From NCBI GenBank assembly GCA_019232625.1, contig JAFANP010000045.1, positions 1 through 35,060 of the forward strand: DNA of 35,060 nt, written 5' to 3'. The notes beneath the pieces were generated by a model that did no database searches, was not told where the DNA came from, and worked only from the letters and a program-made list of their open reading frames with translations. Origin of the DNA: Alphaproteobacteria bacterium (GTDB lineage Bacteria; Pseudomonadota; Alphaproteobacteria; Sphingomonadales; Sphingomonadaceae). The position numbers and the translations under genes are program-made. Positions 9,525-17,480 of the stretch are shown here, in pieces. The stretch's first letter is position 1; each line of letters opens with the position of its first letter.

Positions 9525-10369
9525 TGTGGGAGAGCGGCACCCTCCGCCTCGGGGCGGAGCGGACCCTGGCCTGGTCGCAGGGCGGCGAGGGGCCGGACCT
9601 CGTCCTGGTCCACGGCGCGCTGACCACGCAGCACGACTGGCTGGCCGGCCCCGCCGGCGCCCTCTCCGCCCGCTACCGCGTGACGATCGTCGACCGCCCG
9701 GGCCATGGCGGCAGCCGCAGGCCGCGCTTCGCCGGCACGCCGCGCGACCAGGCCCGGCAGATCGCCGACGGCCTCGCAGCGCTGAACGTGGATCGGCCGC
9801 TGGTCTGCGCGCACAGCTATGGCGGGCTCGTCGCCCTGGCGCTGGCAGAGCAGCGGCCGGAGGCGGTGGCGGGGCTCGTCCTCCTCGCCCCAATCGCCTT
9901 CCCCGAGGTGCGGGCGGTCGAGCACATGCTGCTCGCCCCTCGCGCCCTGCCGCTGGCGGGGCCCGTCTTCTCCTGGTTCGCCCAGCGGACGCCGTTCGAC
10001 CGGACGCTGCTCGCCTTCGTGCAGCGCGAGATGTTCTTCCCCGCCGCCGTCCCGGCGCACTGGCAGGACACCTTCCCCTACCGGGCGGCGATCGACGCGA
10101 TGGTCTTCGAAGGCGAGGACGCGGCCTCGGTCCTGCCGGGCTCGCCGGCGGCCAGCGTCGACCTCGACGCCCTGCGCCTCCCCGTCCACGTGCTGACCGG
10201 CACGGCCGACCGGATCGTCGAGGACGAGCGGCAGGGAAAGGCGCTGGCGAGGCTCTTGCGAAACGCACGGCTGACGGAGATAGAGGGCGCCGGTCACATG
10301 CTCCACCACAGCCACCCCGAGACGATCCGCGCCGCCCTCGAGGCGATGGACCCTCTCCCCGCCGCGTGA
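9524..10369 (+). CDS. Alpha/beta hydrolase in the cyanophycin operon
   Basis: A 281-residue alpha/beta-hydrolase-fold protein, cytosolic, substrate unknown. The oxyanion segment VLVHGALTTQ is near residue 28, the nucleophile elbow is AHSYGG with Ser98, and the catalytic histidine lies in GAGHMLHHSHPE near the C-terminus; an acid is probably the Asp of LTGTADRIV. The elbow has Ala in place of the first Gly, which is tolerated in the fold. The start ATG overlaps the cphB stop (TGATG) and its own stop overlaps the next start (GTGA). This tight packing suggests a role linked to cyanophycin or arginine use, but nothing in the sequence names the substrate. Confidence 0.85.
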   Translation: MWESGTLRLGAERTLAWSQGGEGPDLVLVHGALTTQHDWLAGPAGALSARYRVTIVDRPGHGGSRRPRFAGTPRDQARQIADGLAALNVDRPLVCAHSYGGLVALALAEQRPEAVAGLVLLAPIAFPEVRAVEHMLLAPRALPLAGPVFSWFAQRTPFDRTLLAFVQREMFFPAAVPAHWQDTFPYRAAIDAMVFEGEDAASVLPGSPAASVDLDALRLPVHVLTGTADRIVEDERQGKALARLLRNARLTEIEGAGHMLHHSHPETIRAALEAMDPLPAA

Positions 10370-11520
10370 CCCGCGCCGACTTCCTGGTCGTCGGCGGCGG
10401 CATTGCCGGCCTTTCCGCGGCGGCGTCCCTCGTCCGCCACGGCAAGGTGATCGTGCTCGAGGCGGAGGACGCGCCGGGCTATCACAGCTCCGGCCGCAGC
10501 GTCTCGTTCAGCCATTACGGCATCGGCAACGCCGCGGTGCGCGGAATGACGGCGTGGAGCCGCCCCTTCTTCGAGCGCCAGCCCGAGGGCTTTTCCGACG
10601 CCCCGGTCAGCCGGCCGATGCAGACGCTCTACATGGGCGATCTGGACGAGCTGCCGGCGCTGCAGGCGCTCTACGGCGAAATGAGCCGGTTCACGGACGC
10701 GGTGGAGTGGATCGACGCCGAGCGGCTTCGCGCGCTGTGCCCGGCGGTGCGGACCGGGCCCGGCGGCGCCGAACGGGCGATCCTCGATCCCACCGGCATC
10801 AAGCTCGATGCCGACGCTCTGCTCCAAGGCTATGCCCGCGCCCTCAAGGCGGGCGGCGGCGAGCTGCTCACCCGTCGGCGCGTCGAGCATGTCGAGCCGG
10901 GCTGGACGGTGCGCACCGACACGGGCGAGCGCTTCACCGCACCGGTCCTGGTCAACGCCGCCGGCGCCTGGGCCGACAGGGTCGCGGCCATGGCCGGCGT
11001 CGCTCCTCTGGGCCTCCAGCCCAAGCGGCGGACCATCATCGTCGTCGACCCGCCCGCCGGCGCCCATGTCGAGGAGTGGCCGTTCGTCCACGCCATAGCC
11101 GGCGACTTCTACATGCTGCCCGAGGCGGGCCAGCTGCTCGTCTCCCCCGCCGACGAGGTGGACGACGAGCCCTCGGACGCGGCGCCCGAGGATTATGACG
11201 TCGCCCTCGCCGCCGACCGGCTCGAGCGCTACACCACCCTCTCCGTCCGTCGCATCGCCCATCGCTGGGCCGGGCTGAGGTCGTTCGTCGCCGACCGGAC
11301 TCCGACGGCGGGCTTCGACGACGCCGCGCCCGGCTTCTTCTGGCTGGTCGGCCAGGGCGGCTACGGCCTCCAGACCGCGCCGGCCATGGCCGCGATCGTC
11401 GAGGCCCTGGCGGCCGGAGGCGCGTGGCCCGAGGGCCTCGCCGCGCTCGGCGTGACCGCCGGGACGGTCGACCCGGAGCGGCTGCGGCGCGGCGGCTCGT
11501 CGCAAAGCCGCGCAACCTGA
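10366..11520 (+). CDS. FAD-dependent amino-acid oxidoreductase, D-arginine-dehydrogenase-like
   Basis: A 384-residue DAO-family flavoprotein. The dinucleotide-binding motif GGGIAG is at 10-15; LVNAAGAWADRVAAMAGV, LGLQPKRR and WAGLRSFVADRTPTAGF follow closely the D-arginine dehydrogenase DauA of Pseudomonas as I recall it, as does the total length. Such enzymes oxidise a D-amino acid to an imino acid, passing electrons to the respiratory chain. The residues I align with DauA His48 and Tyr53 are Phe48 and Ile53, though a His50-Tyr51 pair lies next to them, so the substrate may differ. It starts at GTG 10366, overlapping the upstream stop by 4 bases. Position as last gene of the cyanophycin operon hints at an arginine-related substrate, but the polymer contains L-arginine. 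Confidence 0.85.
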   Translation: MTRADFLVVGGGIAGLSAAASLVRHGKVIVLEAEDAPGYHSSGRSVSFSHYGIGNAAVRGMTAWSRPFFERQPEGFSDAPVSRPMQTLYMGDLDELPALQALYGEMSRFTDAVEWIDAERLRALCPAVRTGPGGAERAILDPTGIKLDADALLQGYARALKAGGGELLTRRRVEHVEPGWTVRTDTGERFTAPVLVNAAGAWADRVAAMAGVAPLGLQPKRRTIIVVDPPAGAHVEEWPFVHAIAGDFYMLPEAGQLLVSPADEVDDEPSDAAPEDYDVALAADRLERYTTLSVRRIAHRWAGLRSFVADRTPTAGFDDAAPGFFWLVGQGGYGLQTAPAMAAIVEALAAGGAWPEGLAALGVTAGTVDPERLRRGGSSQSRAT

Positions 11521-11556
11521 TTCCCACCGCCTCGTTCTGCGGCTAAACGACAGGGG

Positions 11557-13659
11557 ATGCGCGTGGACCGATCCGCCCAGTGGCAGGCTCCTGCCGGCGA
11601 CCAGCAAGATCCTTCGGGAAGATGGCTCCCTCCCGAGCCGCCCCCGCCGAGGTCGCTTCGGCGCCGTTTGCTCGGACGCTTGCGGCTGAGGCACATCCTC
11701 CTCGGCCTCATCGCCGCTTTCATGCTGATCGTCGCCTGGCTGGCGATCACCGCGCCGCTCTCCAAGTCGCTTCAGCCGATCGCCGCTCCGAGCCTCACCC
11801 TGACCTCCGTCGAGGGCGAGCCGATCGCTCGGCGCGGCGCCGACATACGCGAGCCGGTGCGGGTGGCGACTTTGCCCAAGCACGTCCCGGCCGCCTTCAT
11901 CTCGATCGAGGACCGGCGCTTCTACGACCATCTCGGCGTCAGCGCCCGCGGCATCGCCCGCGCCGCCTGGCGCAACCTCGGCGCCGGCGGAGTGCGCGAG
12001 GGCGGGAGCACGATCACCCAGCAGCTCGCCAAGACCAGCTTCCTCACCTCCGAGCGGACGATGGGGCGCAAGGCCCAGGAGGTGCTGATCGCCTTCTGGC
12101 TCGAGACCTGGCTGACCAAGCAGCAGATCCTCGAGCGCTATCTCTCCAACGTCTATTTCGGCGACAACGTCTACGGGCTGAGGGCGGCGGCCCATCATTA
12201 TTTCAGCGTGCCGCCGGAGAAACTGAGCGTCGCCCAGGCGGCGATGCTGGCGGGGATGGTCAAGGCGCCCTCCCGCCTGGCGCCGACCCACAACCTCAAG
12301 CTGGCGCGCGCGCGGGCGAAGGTGGTGATCGGCGCGATGGTGCGCGACGGCATCATCACCGCGCGGAGCGCGCGGCTGATCAAGCCCGCCTCGCTGCGCG
12401 TCGAGCGCCAGCGGGCGGTGCCGACCGGCACCTATTTCGCCGACTGGGTCCTCCCCGCCGCGCGGGCGCGGGTGCAGGAGGGCGAAGGCGAGGCCTATGG
12501 CGAGCAGACCGTCGAGACGACTCTCGAAAGCCGGCTCCAGAAGCTCGCCTTGCAGTCGGTGCGGCGCGCCGGCCTCGGCAAGGCGCAGGTCGCGCTTGTG
12601 GCGATGCGGCCCGACGGAAGGGTGGTGGCGATGGTCGGCGGGCGCGACTATGCGCGCAGCCCGTTCAACCGGGCGACCCAGGCGCGGCGCCAGCCGGGCT
12701 CGACCTTCAAGCTGTTCGTCTACCTGGCCGCGCTCCGCGCCGGAATGCATCCCGACGACGTCGTCGAGGACAGGCCGCTCAGGATCGGCGACTGGCAGCC
12801 GAAGAATTACGGCGACCGCTATCGCGGTACGATGACTCTTCGCGACGCCTTCGCCCAGTCGAGCAACGTCGCCGCGGTCCGCCTCTCCGAGCGGATCGGG
12901 CGGAGGAACGTCATCCAGGCCGCCCGCGACCTCGGAGTGACCAGCCCGCTGAACGACAATCCGAGCCTTCCGCTCGGCACGTCCGGGGTGACCTTGCTCG
13001 AGATGGTGCAGGCCTATGCCGCCGTCGCCGCCGGCGCCTATCCGGTGAAGGCGTTCGGGATCGAGGAGGAGCGCAAGCCCTGGTACCAGCGCATGTGGCA
13101 ATCCTATGCCGGCCGCACCCGCGACCCCGCGTTCAACGAGATGAAGGGGCTGCTCGGCGCCGTCGTGCAGCAGGGCACCGGCCGCGGCGCGGCGCTCGCC
13201 GTCCCGGTCTACGGCAAGACCGGCACCAGCCAGGATTATCGCGACGCCCTGTTCATCGGCTTCACGGAGGATCTGGTGGTCGGCGTCTGGGTCGGCAACG
13301 ACGACAACAGCTCGCTCGGCCAGGTGGCGGGCGGCGGCGTCCCGGCGCGCATCTTCCGCGACTTCGCCGCCGCCGCGACCGGGGTTCCGCCGGTCCAGGT
13401 CGCGGCGCCGCCGCAGGAGGATCCGGTCATCGAGGTGGGCGACGCCAATCTGGCCATCCCGATCGAGGGGACCGGCCTGCAGGTCGGCGTGCAGGTCGAG
13501 AACGGCGCGGTCACCTTCTCGGCCGAGCCCTCGCCCGAGCGGCCGCAGCCGCGCGACGACGGTCCGCCGCCGACGATCGATGCGCCCCCGGCCCCGCCCG
13601 CCCCGCGCGGCGGCCCGCCGCCGGACGAGGAGCCCGAGGCGGACGACGGGGGCGGCTGA
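11557..13659 (+). CDS. Class A penicillin-binding protein (bifunctional transglycosylase/transpeptidase)
   Basis: About 700 residues; polymerises and cross-links peptidoglycan in the periplasm. A cytosolic Pro/Arg-rich N-terminus is followed by one membrane segment (about 47-67). The glycosyltransferase-51 domain shows EDRRFYDHLG (catalytic Glu118) and GGSTITQQLAKT (149-160). The transpeptidase domain has the SxxK serine at 382 (GSTFK), SSN at 435-437 and KTGTS at 554-558, so it looks fully active. A Pro-rich acidic tail of about 50 residues ends the protein. ATG 11557 directly abuts AGGGG, whereas GTG 11563 has that site at 6 bases, so the true start may be two codons later. It lies 36 bases after the cyanophycin operon and may read through from it. 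PBP1A-like versus PBP1C-like cannot be settled by eye. Confidence 0.93.
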   Translation: MRVDRSAQWQAPAGDQQDPSGRWLPPEPPPPRSLRRRLLGRLRLRHILLGLIAAFMLIVAWLAITAPLSKSLQPIAAPSLTLTSVEGEPIARRGADIREPVRVATLPKHVPAAFISIEDRRFYDHLGVSARGIARAAWRNLGAGGVREGGSTITQQLAKTSFLTSERTMGRKAQEVLIAFWLETWLTKQQILERYLSNVYFGDNVYGLRAAAHHYFSVPPEKLSVAQAAMLAGMVKAPSRLAPTHNLKLARARAKVVIGAMVRDGIITARSARLIKPASLRVERQRAVPTGTYFADWVLPAARARVQEGEGEAYGEQTVETTLESRLQKLALQSVRRAGLGKAQVALVAMRPDGRVVAMVGGRDYARSPFNRATQARRQPGSTFKLFVYLAALRAGMHPDDVVEDRPLRIGDWQPKNYGDRYRGTMTLRDAFAQSSNVAAVRLSERIGRRNVIQAARDLGVTSPLNDNPSLPLGTSGVTLLEMVQAYAAVAAGAYPVKAFGIEEERKPWYQRMWQSYAGRTRDPAFNEMKGLLGAVVQQGTGRGAALAVPVYGKTGTSQDYRDALFIGFTEDLVVGVWVGNDDNSSLGQVAGGGVPARIFRDFAAAATGVPPVQVAAPPQEDPVIEVGDANLAIPIEGTGLQVGVQVENGAVTFSAEPSPERPQPRDDGPPPTIDAPPAPPAPRGGPPPDEEPEADDGGG

Positions 13660-13703
13660 GCGAGGCGACGGTCACGTGGCTGCCCCGTGACGGTCACCGC
13701 ATG

Positions 13704-13731
13704 AAAAAGGGGACAGCCGGCGGCTGTCCCC
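13704..13731 (-). terminator. Rho-independent terminator
   Basis: A perfect 10-bp stem (GGGGACAGCC at 13709-13718 with GGCTGTCCCC at 13722-13731) and a 3-base loop. Five A residues at 13704-13708 on the plus strand become a TTTTT tract on the minus strand, so it ends the small minus-strand gene just upstream. On the plus strand it has no T tract but could still slow transcripts leaving the PBP gene. Confidence 0.85.
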
Positions 13732-13756
13732 TGTCGAGCGAGCGTCCCGGCTGGGA

Positions 13757-13954
13757 TCAGGCGGCGGCGCGGCGGTCGCGGCGGCGGTTCAGCACCTTTT
13801 TCGCGACATAGCCGCCGGCGAGGAGCAGGCCGAGCGGCCCCAGGCCGCGCCGCGCGACGGCGGGGGCGAGATAGCCGAGAAGGGCGCCCGTGCCGCCGTT
13901 GTTCGGGCCCGCCAGCCTGCGGCCGACCGCCGCGCCGATGATCTTGCCAAGCAT
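13757..13954 (-). CDS. Small hypothetical protein, Gly/Ala/Leu-rich
   Basis: A 65-residue protein that I do not recognise. It has a basic C-terminus (VLNRRRDRRAAA) and a weakly hydrophobic stretch LGPLGLLLAGGYVAKKVL that could dip into the membrane. AAGGA lies 8 bases before the ATG at 13954; a GTG one codon earlier is the alternative. A strong terminator follows 26 bases after the stop, supporting a real, single transcription unit. It is flanked by repeats on its upstream side. Confidence 0.6.
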   Translation of the reverse strand: MLGKIIGAAVGRRLAGPNNGGTGALLGYLAPAVARRGLGPLGLLLAGGYVAKKVLNRRRDRRAAA

Positions 13955-14070
13955 CACGTCGTTCCTTTCGAAGAGGTTCGACCGCAGAAGCGCAGGACGG
14001 GGGGAGAGGTTCCTTTCCCCGCGGGGCGGTGCGGCGAGGAGGCTGTCTCTCCTCGCCCTGCGAAGGAAAA

Positions 14071-14101
14071 GGGAGGGCTTCGACAGGCTCAGCCCGAACG
14101 G
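14071..14101. repeat. Sphingomonad-type REP motif copy
   Basis: The segment contains CTTCGACAGGCTCAGCCCGA and continues to AACGG. From memory this is a very common intergenic repeat in sphingomonad genomes. A second copy, 27 of 31 bases identical on the opposite strand, lies inside the E2 coding sequence at 18397-18427. It sits just before the tandem palindromic units. Confidence 0.7.
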
Positions 14102-14117
14102 ATCGAGCGGCCGCCGG

Positions 14118-14276
14118 CCTCGATCTCCCTCTCCCCCTGGGGAGAGGGCCGGGGCGAGGGGGTACAGCCTCCGCGATCTTTCCTCCGGCGCCGAGCCCCC
14201 TCTCCCTACCCTCTCCCCCCGGGGGGAGGGTTTTTGGCGGCGATACGGGCCTAGGGGAGGAACGGCTCGGCGGCGG
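14118..14276. repeat. Tandem palindromic repeat unit 1 (159 bp)
   Basis: The unit starts with a perfect hairpin (CCCTCTCCCC-CT-GGGGAGAGGG), goes through GGTACAGCCTCCGCGATCTT, a second hairpin of C and G runs, and ends with CTAGGGGAGGAACGGCTCGG. That last part copies the 3' end of the E1-like gene at 14593, including its stop codon. The same order recurs in units 2 and 3. No protein is supported in this 640-base gap between genes. Confidence 0.85.
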
Positions 14277-14458
14277 CCTCGATCTCCCTCTCCCCGCGGG
14301 GGAGAGGGCCGGGGTGAGGGGGTACAGCCTCCGCGATCTTTCCTCGGAGGCCCAGCCCCCTCTCCCTACCCTCTCCCCGGCGGGGGAGAGGGGTTTTGGC
14401 GGCGGCGGCGGCCCGTGAAGGCCGATACGCGCCTAGGGCAGGAACGGCTCGGCGGCGG
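14277..14458. repeat. Tandem palindromic repeat unit 2 (182 bp)
   Basis: Same order of parts as unit 1, with the hairpin CCCTCTCCCC-GC-GGGGGAGAGGG. About 23 extra bases (GGCGGCGGCGG..., GTGAAGG) lie before the GATACGCGCCTAGGGCAGGA segment, which accounts for the greater length. It also carries the copied 3' end of the neighbouring gene. Confidence 0.85.
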
Positions 14459-14617
14459 CCTCGGTCTCCCTCTCCCCGCGGGGGAGAGGGCCGGGGTGAG
14501 GGGGTACAGCCTCCGCGATCTTTCTTCGGAAGCCGAGCCCCCTCTCCCTACCCTCTCCCGCGGGGGAGAGGGTTTTTGGCGGCGATACGGGCCTAGGGCA
14601 GGAACAGCTCGGCGGCG
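14459..14617. repeat. Tandem palindromic repeat unit 3 (159 bp), merging into a gene 3' end
   Basis: Same order as the other units; its last 25 bases are the genuine 3' end and stop codon (14593-14595 on the minus strand) of the AceE-like gene. The three units are therefore direct repeats whose right-hand border is coding sequence. The paired hairpins could also act as a transcript end for that gene. Confidence 0.85.
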
Positions 14618-16908
14618 GCTTCGATAATCGCGTCGGAGTCGAGGCGGTACTCGCGATAGAGGTCGTCCAGGCTCCCGGTCTGGCCGAAGCGCTCGACCCC
14701 CAGCGGGCTGACGCGGTGGCCGGCGACTCCGCCGAGCCAGGAGAGGGAGGCCGGAGCGCCGTCGAGCAGGGTGACGAGTCCTGCCCGCGGCGACAGCGGC
14801 GCCAGAAGCCGCTCGACATGGGAGGGGCCGCTTCCCTGCCCCGCCCACCGGCCGCGCCGCCGCGCGCTCCAGCCGCGGTGGAGCAGGTCGGGCGAGGTGA
14901 TCGCGAGGAGGCCGAGCCCGGGGACGTCGTACCTCAAAGCCTCCCAGGCGGCCAGCGCCTCGGGCGCGAGCGCGCCGGAATAGACCAGGGCCGCCTCCGC
15001 CCCGGCGGCGGGCTCGCGCAGCCAATAGCCTCCGGCAAGGGCCCCGGCCTTCCACGCCTCGCCGTCCCGCTCCATTTGGCGCAGTGTGCGGGTGGTGAGG
15101 CGGAGATAGACGCTCTCCCCGTCAGGCTCCTGGATCAGCCGGAAGGCTTCCTCCATGAACAGGGCGAGCTCGTCGACGAAAGCCGGCTCGTAATGCCTGA
15201 GGCCGGGCTGGCCGAGGGCGATGAGCGGCGGGTTGATCGACTGGTGGGCGCCCCCCTCGGGCCCGAGCGTCAGCCCCGAGGGCGTGGCGACGAGCAGGAA
15301 GCGCGCGTCCTGGTAGCAGGCATAATTGAGGGCATCGAGGCCGCGGGCGATGAACGGGTCGTAGACGGTGCCGATCGGGAACAGCCGCGTGCCGAACAGG
15401 TCGCCCGCCAGGCCGAGCGCCGCAAGCATCAGGAAGAGGTTGTTCTCGGCGATGCCGAGCTCGACATGCTGGCCGGCCGCGGTCCCGCTCCATTTCTGCG
15501 CCGAGGGGATCTTCGCCGCCGCGAAGACGTCGCCCATCTCCCGGCGGCGGAACAGGCCGCGCTGGTTCACCCAGGCGCCGAGGTTGGTGGAGACGGTGAC
15601 GTCGGGGGAGGTGGTGACGACCCGGTCCGCAAGCGCACCGCCGCCGCGGCTGAGGTCGAGAAGGATCCGGCCGAAGGCGGCCTGGGTCGATTGCTCCTCG
15701 CCCGCCGGCACCGGCAGCGACGGCACGTCGACCTGGCGCCACGGCCGCTCGCGCGCGGCGCGGGCGACCGCGCTGTCCTCGGCGAGCGCTCGCGCCGCCT
15801 CGGCGGAATTGCCGCCGAGCCCGGCCCACCTTTCCCATTCCTCGCCTTCGGCCACGCCCATCCGCTCCCGGAGCGCGGCCATCTGGCCCGGGTTCATCAG
15901 GCCGGCATGATTGTCCTTGTGGCCGGCGAAGGGAAGGCCGAAGCCCTTGATCGTGTAGGCGATGAACAGGGTCGGCACGTCGTCCCGGCAGGCGTCGAAC
16001 GCCTCGACCAGCGAGGCCATGTCGTGCCCGGCGAGATTGGTCATCAAGGCGGCCAGCGCCTCGTCGTCGCGCCCGTCCAGCACCGGCCTGGCGCCGGGCG
16101 CCTCCTTCTCCAGCCGCTCCCGCCACGCCGCGCCGCCGAGATAGGTGAGCGCCGCATAATCGGCGTTGCCGGCCTCGTCGATCCAGCGCCTCAGCGCCTC
16201 GCCGCCCGGCTCGGCGAACGCGGCTTCCAGCGCCTTGCCGTATTTCAGGGTCACCACCCGCCAGCCGCAGCTGGCGAATATCTCGTCGAAGCGGCGGAAC
16301 ATGCGCTCGGCCGTGGTCGCGTCCAGCGACTGGCGGTTATAGTCGACGATCCACCAGCAATTGCGGATGTCGTGCTTGTAGGCCTCGATCAGGCATTCGT
16401 AGATATTGCCTTCGTCAAGCTCGGCATCGCCCATCAGAGCGACCATCCGCCCCGCCTCCCCGGCCGGCATCAGGCCGTGGGCGACCAGATAGTCCTGGAC
16501 GAGGCTTGCAAAGGCGGTGACGGCGACTCCGAGGCCGACCGAGCCCGTGGAGAAATCGACCGGGATTCGGTCCTTGGTCCGGCTCGGATAGGATTGCATG
16601 CCGCGGAAAGCCCGGAAATTCTCGAGCTGCTCCCGGCTCTGGCTGCCGAGCAGATAGTGGACGGCGTGAAGCACCGGCCCGGCATGCGGCTTCACCGCCA
16701 CCTTGTCGTTGGGCCCGAGCGCATGGAAGTAGAGCGCCGCCATGATCGCCGTCATCGAGGCGCAGCTCGCCTGGTGCCCGCCGACCTTCAGCCCGTCCGT
16801 CGACGGCCGCAGGTGGTTGGCGTGATGGATCGTCCAGGCGGAAAGCCACCGCAGCCGCTCCTCGATGAGGCGCAACGCGTCGAGATCGGGCGAAGTCTTC
16901 TTCAACAT
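14593..16908 (-). CDS. AceE-like homodimeric 2-oxoacid dehydrogenase E1 / transketolase-family protein
   Basis: A 771-residue thiamine-diphosphate enzyme, cytosolic. The cofactor motif is GDAELDEGNIY (160-170) ending at Asn191 (VDYNRQSLD), with Ala in place of the usual second Gly. Segments such as AGHKDNHAGLMNPGQM and the pattern around RFDEIFASCGWRVV resemble the homodimeric pyruvate dehydrogenase E1, although AceE is about 100 residues longer. The central and C-terminal transketolase domains are present (VELGIAENNLFLMLAALGLA). The real substrate is not shown by sequence; pyruvate or a related 2-oxoacid is inferred. There is no strong ribosome site before the ATG. It lies downstream of E1-alpha, E1-beta and E2 on the same strand, separated from E2 by the DUF559 element. 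Its 3' end has been copied twice into the repeats beyond. Confidence 0.8.
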   Translation of the reverse strand: MLKKTSPDLDALRLIEERLRWLSAWTIHHANHLRPSTDGLKVGGHQASCASMTAIMAALYFHALGPNDKVAVKPHAGPVLHAVHYLLGSQSREQLENFRAFRGMQSYPSRTKDRIPVDFSTGSVGLGVAVTAFASLVQDYLVAHGLMPAGEAGRMVALMGDAELDEGNIYECLIEAYKHDIRNCWWIVDYNRQSLDATTAERMFRRFDEIFASCGWRVVTLKYGKALEAAFAEPGGEALRRWIDEAGNADYAALTYLGGAAWRERLEKEAPGARPVLDGRDDEALAALMTNLAGHDMASLVEAFDACRDDVPTLFIAYTIKGFGLPFAGHKDNHAGLMNPGQMAALRERMGVAEGEEWERWAGLGGNSAEAARALAEDSAVARAARERPWRQVDVPSLPVPAGEEQSTQAAFGRILLDLSRGGGALADRVVTTSPDVTVSTNLGAWVNQRGLFRRREMGDVFAAAKIPSAQKWSGTAAGQHVELGIAENNLFLMLAALGLAGDLFGTRLFPIGTVYDPFIARGLDALNYACYQDARFLLVATPSGLTLGPEGGAHQSINPPLIALGQPGLRHYEPAFVDELALFMEEAFRLIQEPDGESVYLRLTTRTLRQMERDGEAWKAGALAGGYWLREPAAGAEAALVYSGALAPEALAAWEALRYDVPGLGLLAITSPDLLHRGWSARRRGRWAGQGSGPSHVERLLAPLSPRAGLVTLLDGAPASLSWLGGVAGHRVSPLGVERFGQTGSLDDLYREYRLDSDAIIEAAAELFLP

Positions 16909-16968
16909 GCCGGGGCTTTAGCGGGAAGCGAGGCCGACAGATAGGCGGGCCTCGCATCGACCGGAGGT

Positions 16969-17379
16969 TCAGCTGAAGCGCCGGCGCCTCTCCCTCCCCT
17001 CCCTGGAAGGGAGGGGCTGGGGGTGGGTGCCGCCGAGCAACTCGGCGGCTTTCAGCAGGATCGCTCGCGCGACGCCATCGGGATTGGAATGGATGTCGCT
17101 GTTCCAGAAGCGGATGACGGTCCAGCCTTCGGCTTTGAGGAATGCCGTACGGTGAGCGTCGTAGGCCGAGCCGATATGCTGGCTGCCGTCGATCTCCACA
17201 ATGAGCCTCGCCTGACGGCATGCGAGGTCCGCCTTGTACGGACCAACCGGCAACTGGCGGGTGATCTTGGGACGGTAGCGGGAGATGAGGCGCCAGACGG
17301 TGCGCTCCTCCGGTGTGGCGTCGCGGCGGAGGGCTCGTGCCTGTTGAGTATGACGAAGCGGGACGCGACGCGCCTTCAT
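16969..17379 (-). CDS. DUF559 (Vsr-like nuclease fold) protein, C-terminus encoded by a palindromic repeat
   Basis: A 136-residue protein of the DUF559 group, related by family knowledge to very-short-patch-repair and restriction-type endonucleases; activity unproven. Typical features: ATPEERTVWRLI near the start, then QLPVGPYKADLACRQARLIVE (split here as QLPVGPYKAD and LACRQARLIVE), EIDGSQH, and EGWTVIRFWNSDI. Asp and Glu of the ADLAC..VEIDG pair are the probable metal ligands. The last residues GGTHPQPLPSREGRE are translation of the left inverted repeat, not family sequence. I chose ATG 17379; an upstream in-frame start would begin inside the right repeat. The gene and its two repeats interrupt what otherwise looks like a single dehydrogenase operon. 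Confidence 0.82.
   Translation of the reverse strand: MKARRVPLRHTQQARALRRDATPEERTVWRLISRYRPKITRQLPVGPYKADLACRQARLIVEIDGSQHIGSAYDAHRTAFLKAEGWTVIRFWNSDIHSNPDGVARAILLKAAELLGGTHPQPLPSREGRERRRRFS
16996..17030 (+). repeat. Left inverted repeat bounding the DUF559 gene
   Basis: Begins with a hairpin CCCCTCCCT-GGA-AGGGAGGGG (16996-17016) and continues CTGGGGGTGGGTGC. It is 32/35 identical to the reverse complement of 17411-17445. It overlaps the 3' coding end of the DUF559 gene. Confidence 0.85.
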
Positions 17380-17410
17380 TTCGCTCGTGTAGCAAAAGGA
17401 CGCGCTACGC

Positions 17411-17445
17411 GCACCCACCCCTGGCCCCTCCCTTTCAGGGAGGGG
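17411..17445 (-). repeat. Right inverted repeat bounding the DUF559 gene
   Basis: Read on the minus strand it is CCCCTCCCT-GAA-AGGGAGGGG followed by CCAGGGGTGGGTGC, 32/35 identical to the left copy. The two point towards each other, as terminal inverted repeats do. It lies 31 bases upstream of the DUF559 start. No target duplication is evident outside the pair. Confidence 0.85.
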
Positions 17446-17480
17446 AATCGGGGGTGGGGTCGGCAAGCGGTAGCGAAACC

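Noticed and set aside
8247-10445. A long minus-strand frame opposite cphB and the hydrolase
   Set aside because: Runs of Arg, Pro and Gly typical of a wrong frame in GC-rich DNA; the plus-strand genes explain the region.
14118-14617. Possible CRISPR array
   Set aside because: There are only three units of 159-182 bp with no unique spacers between short repeats; these are tandem palindromic elements.
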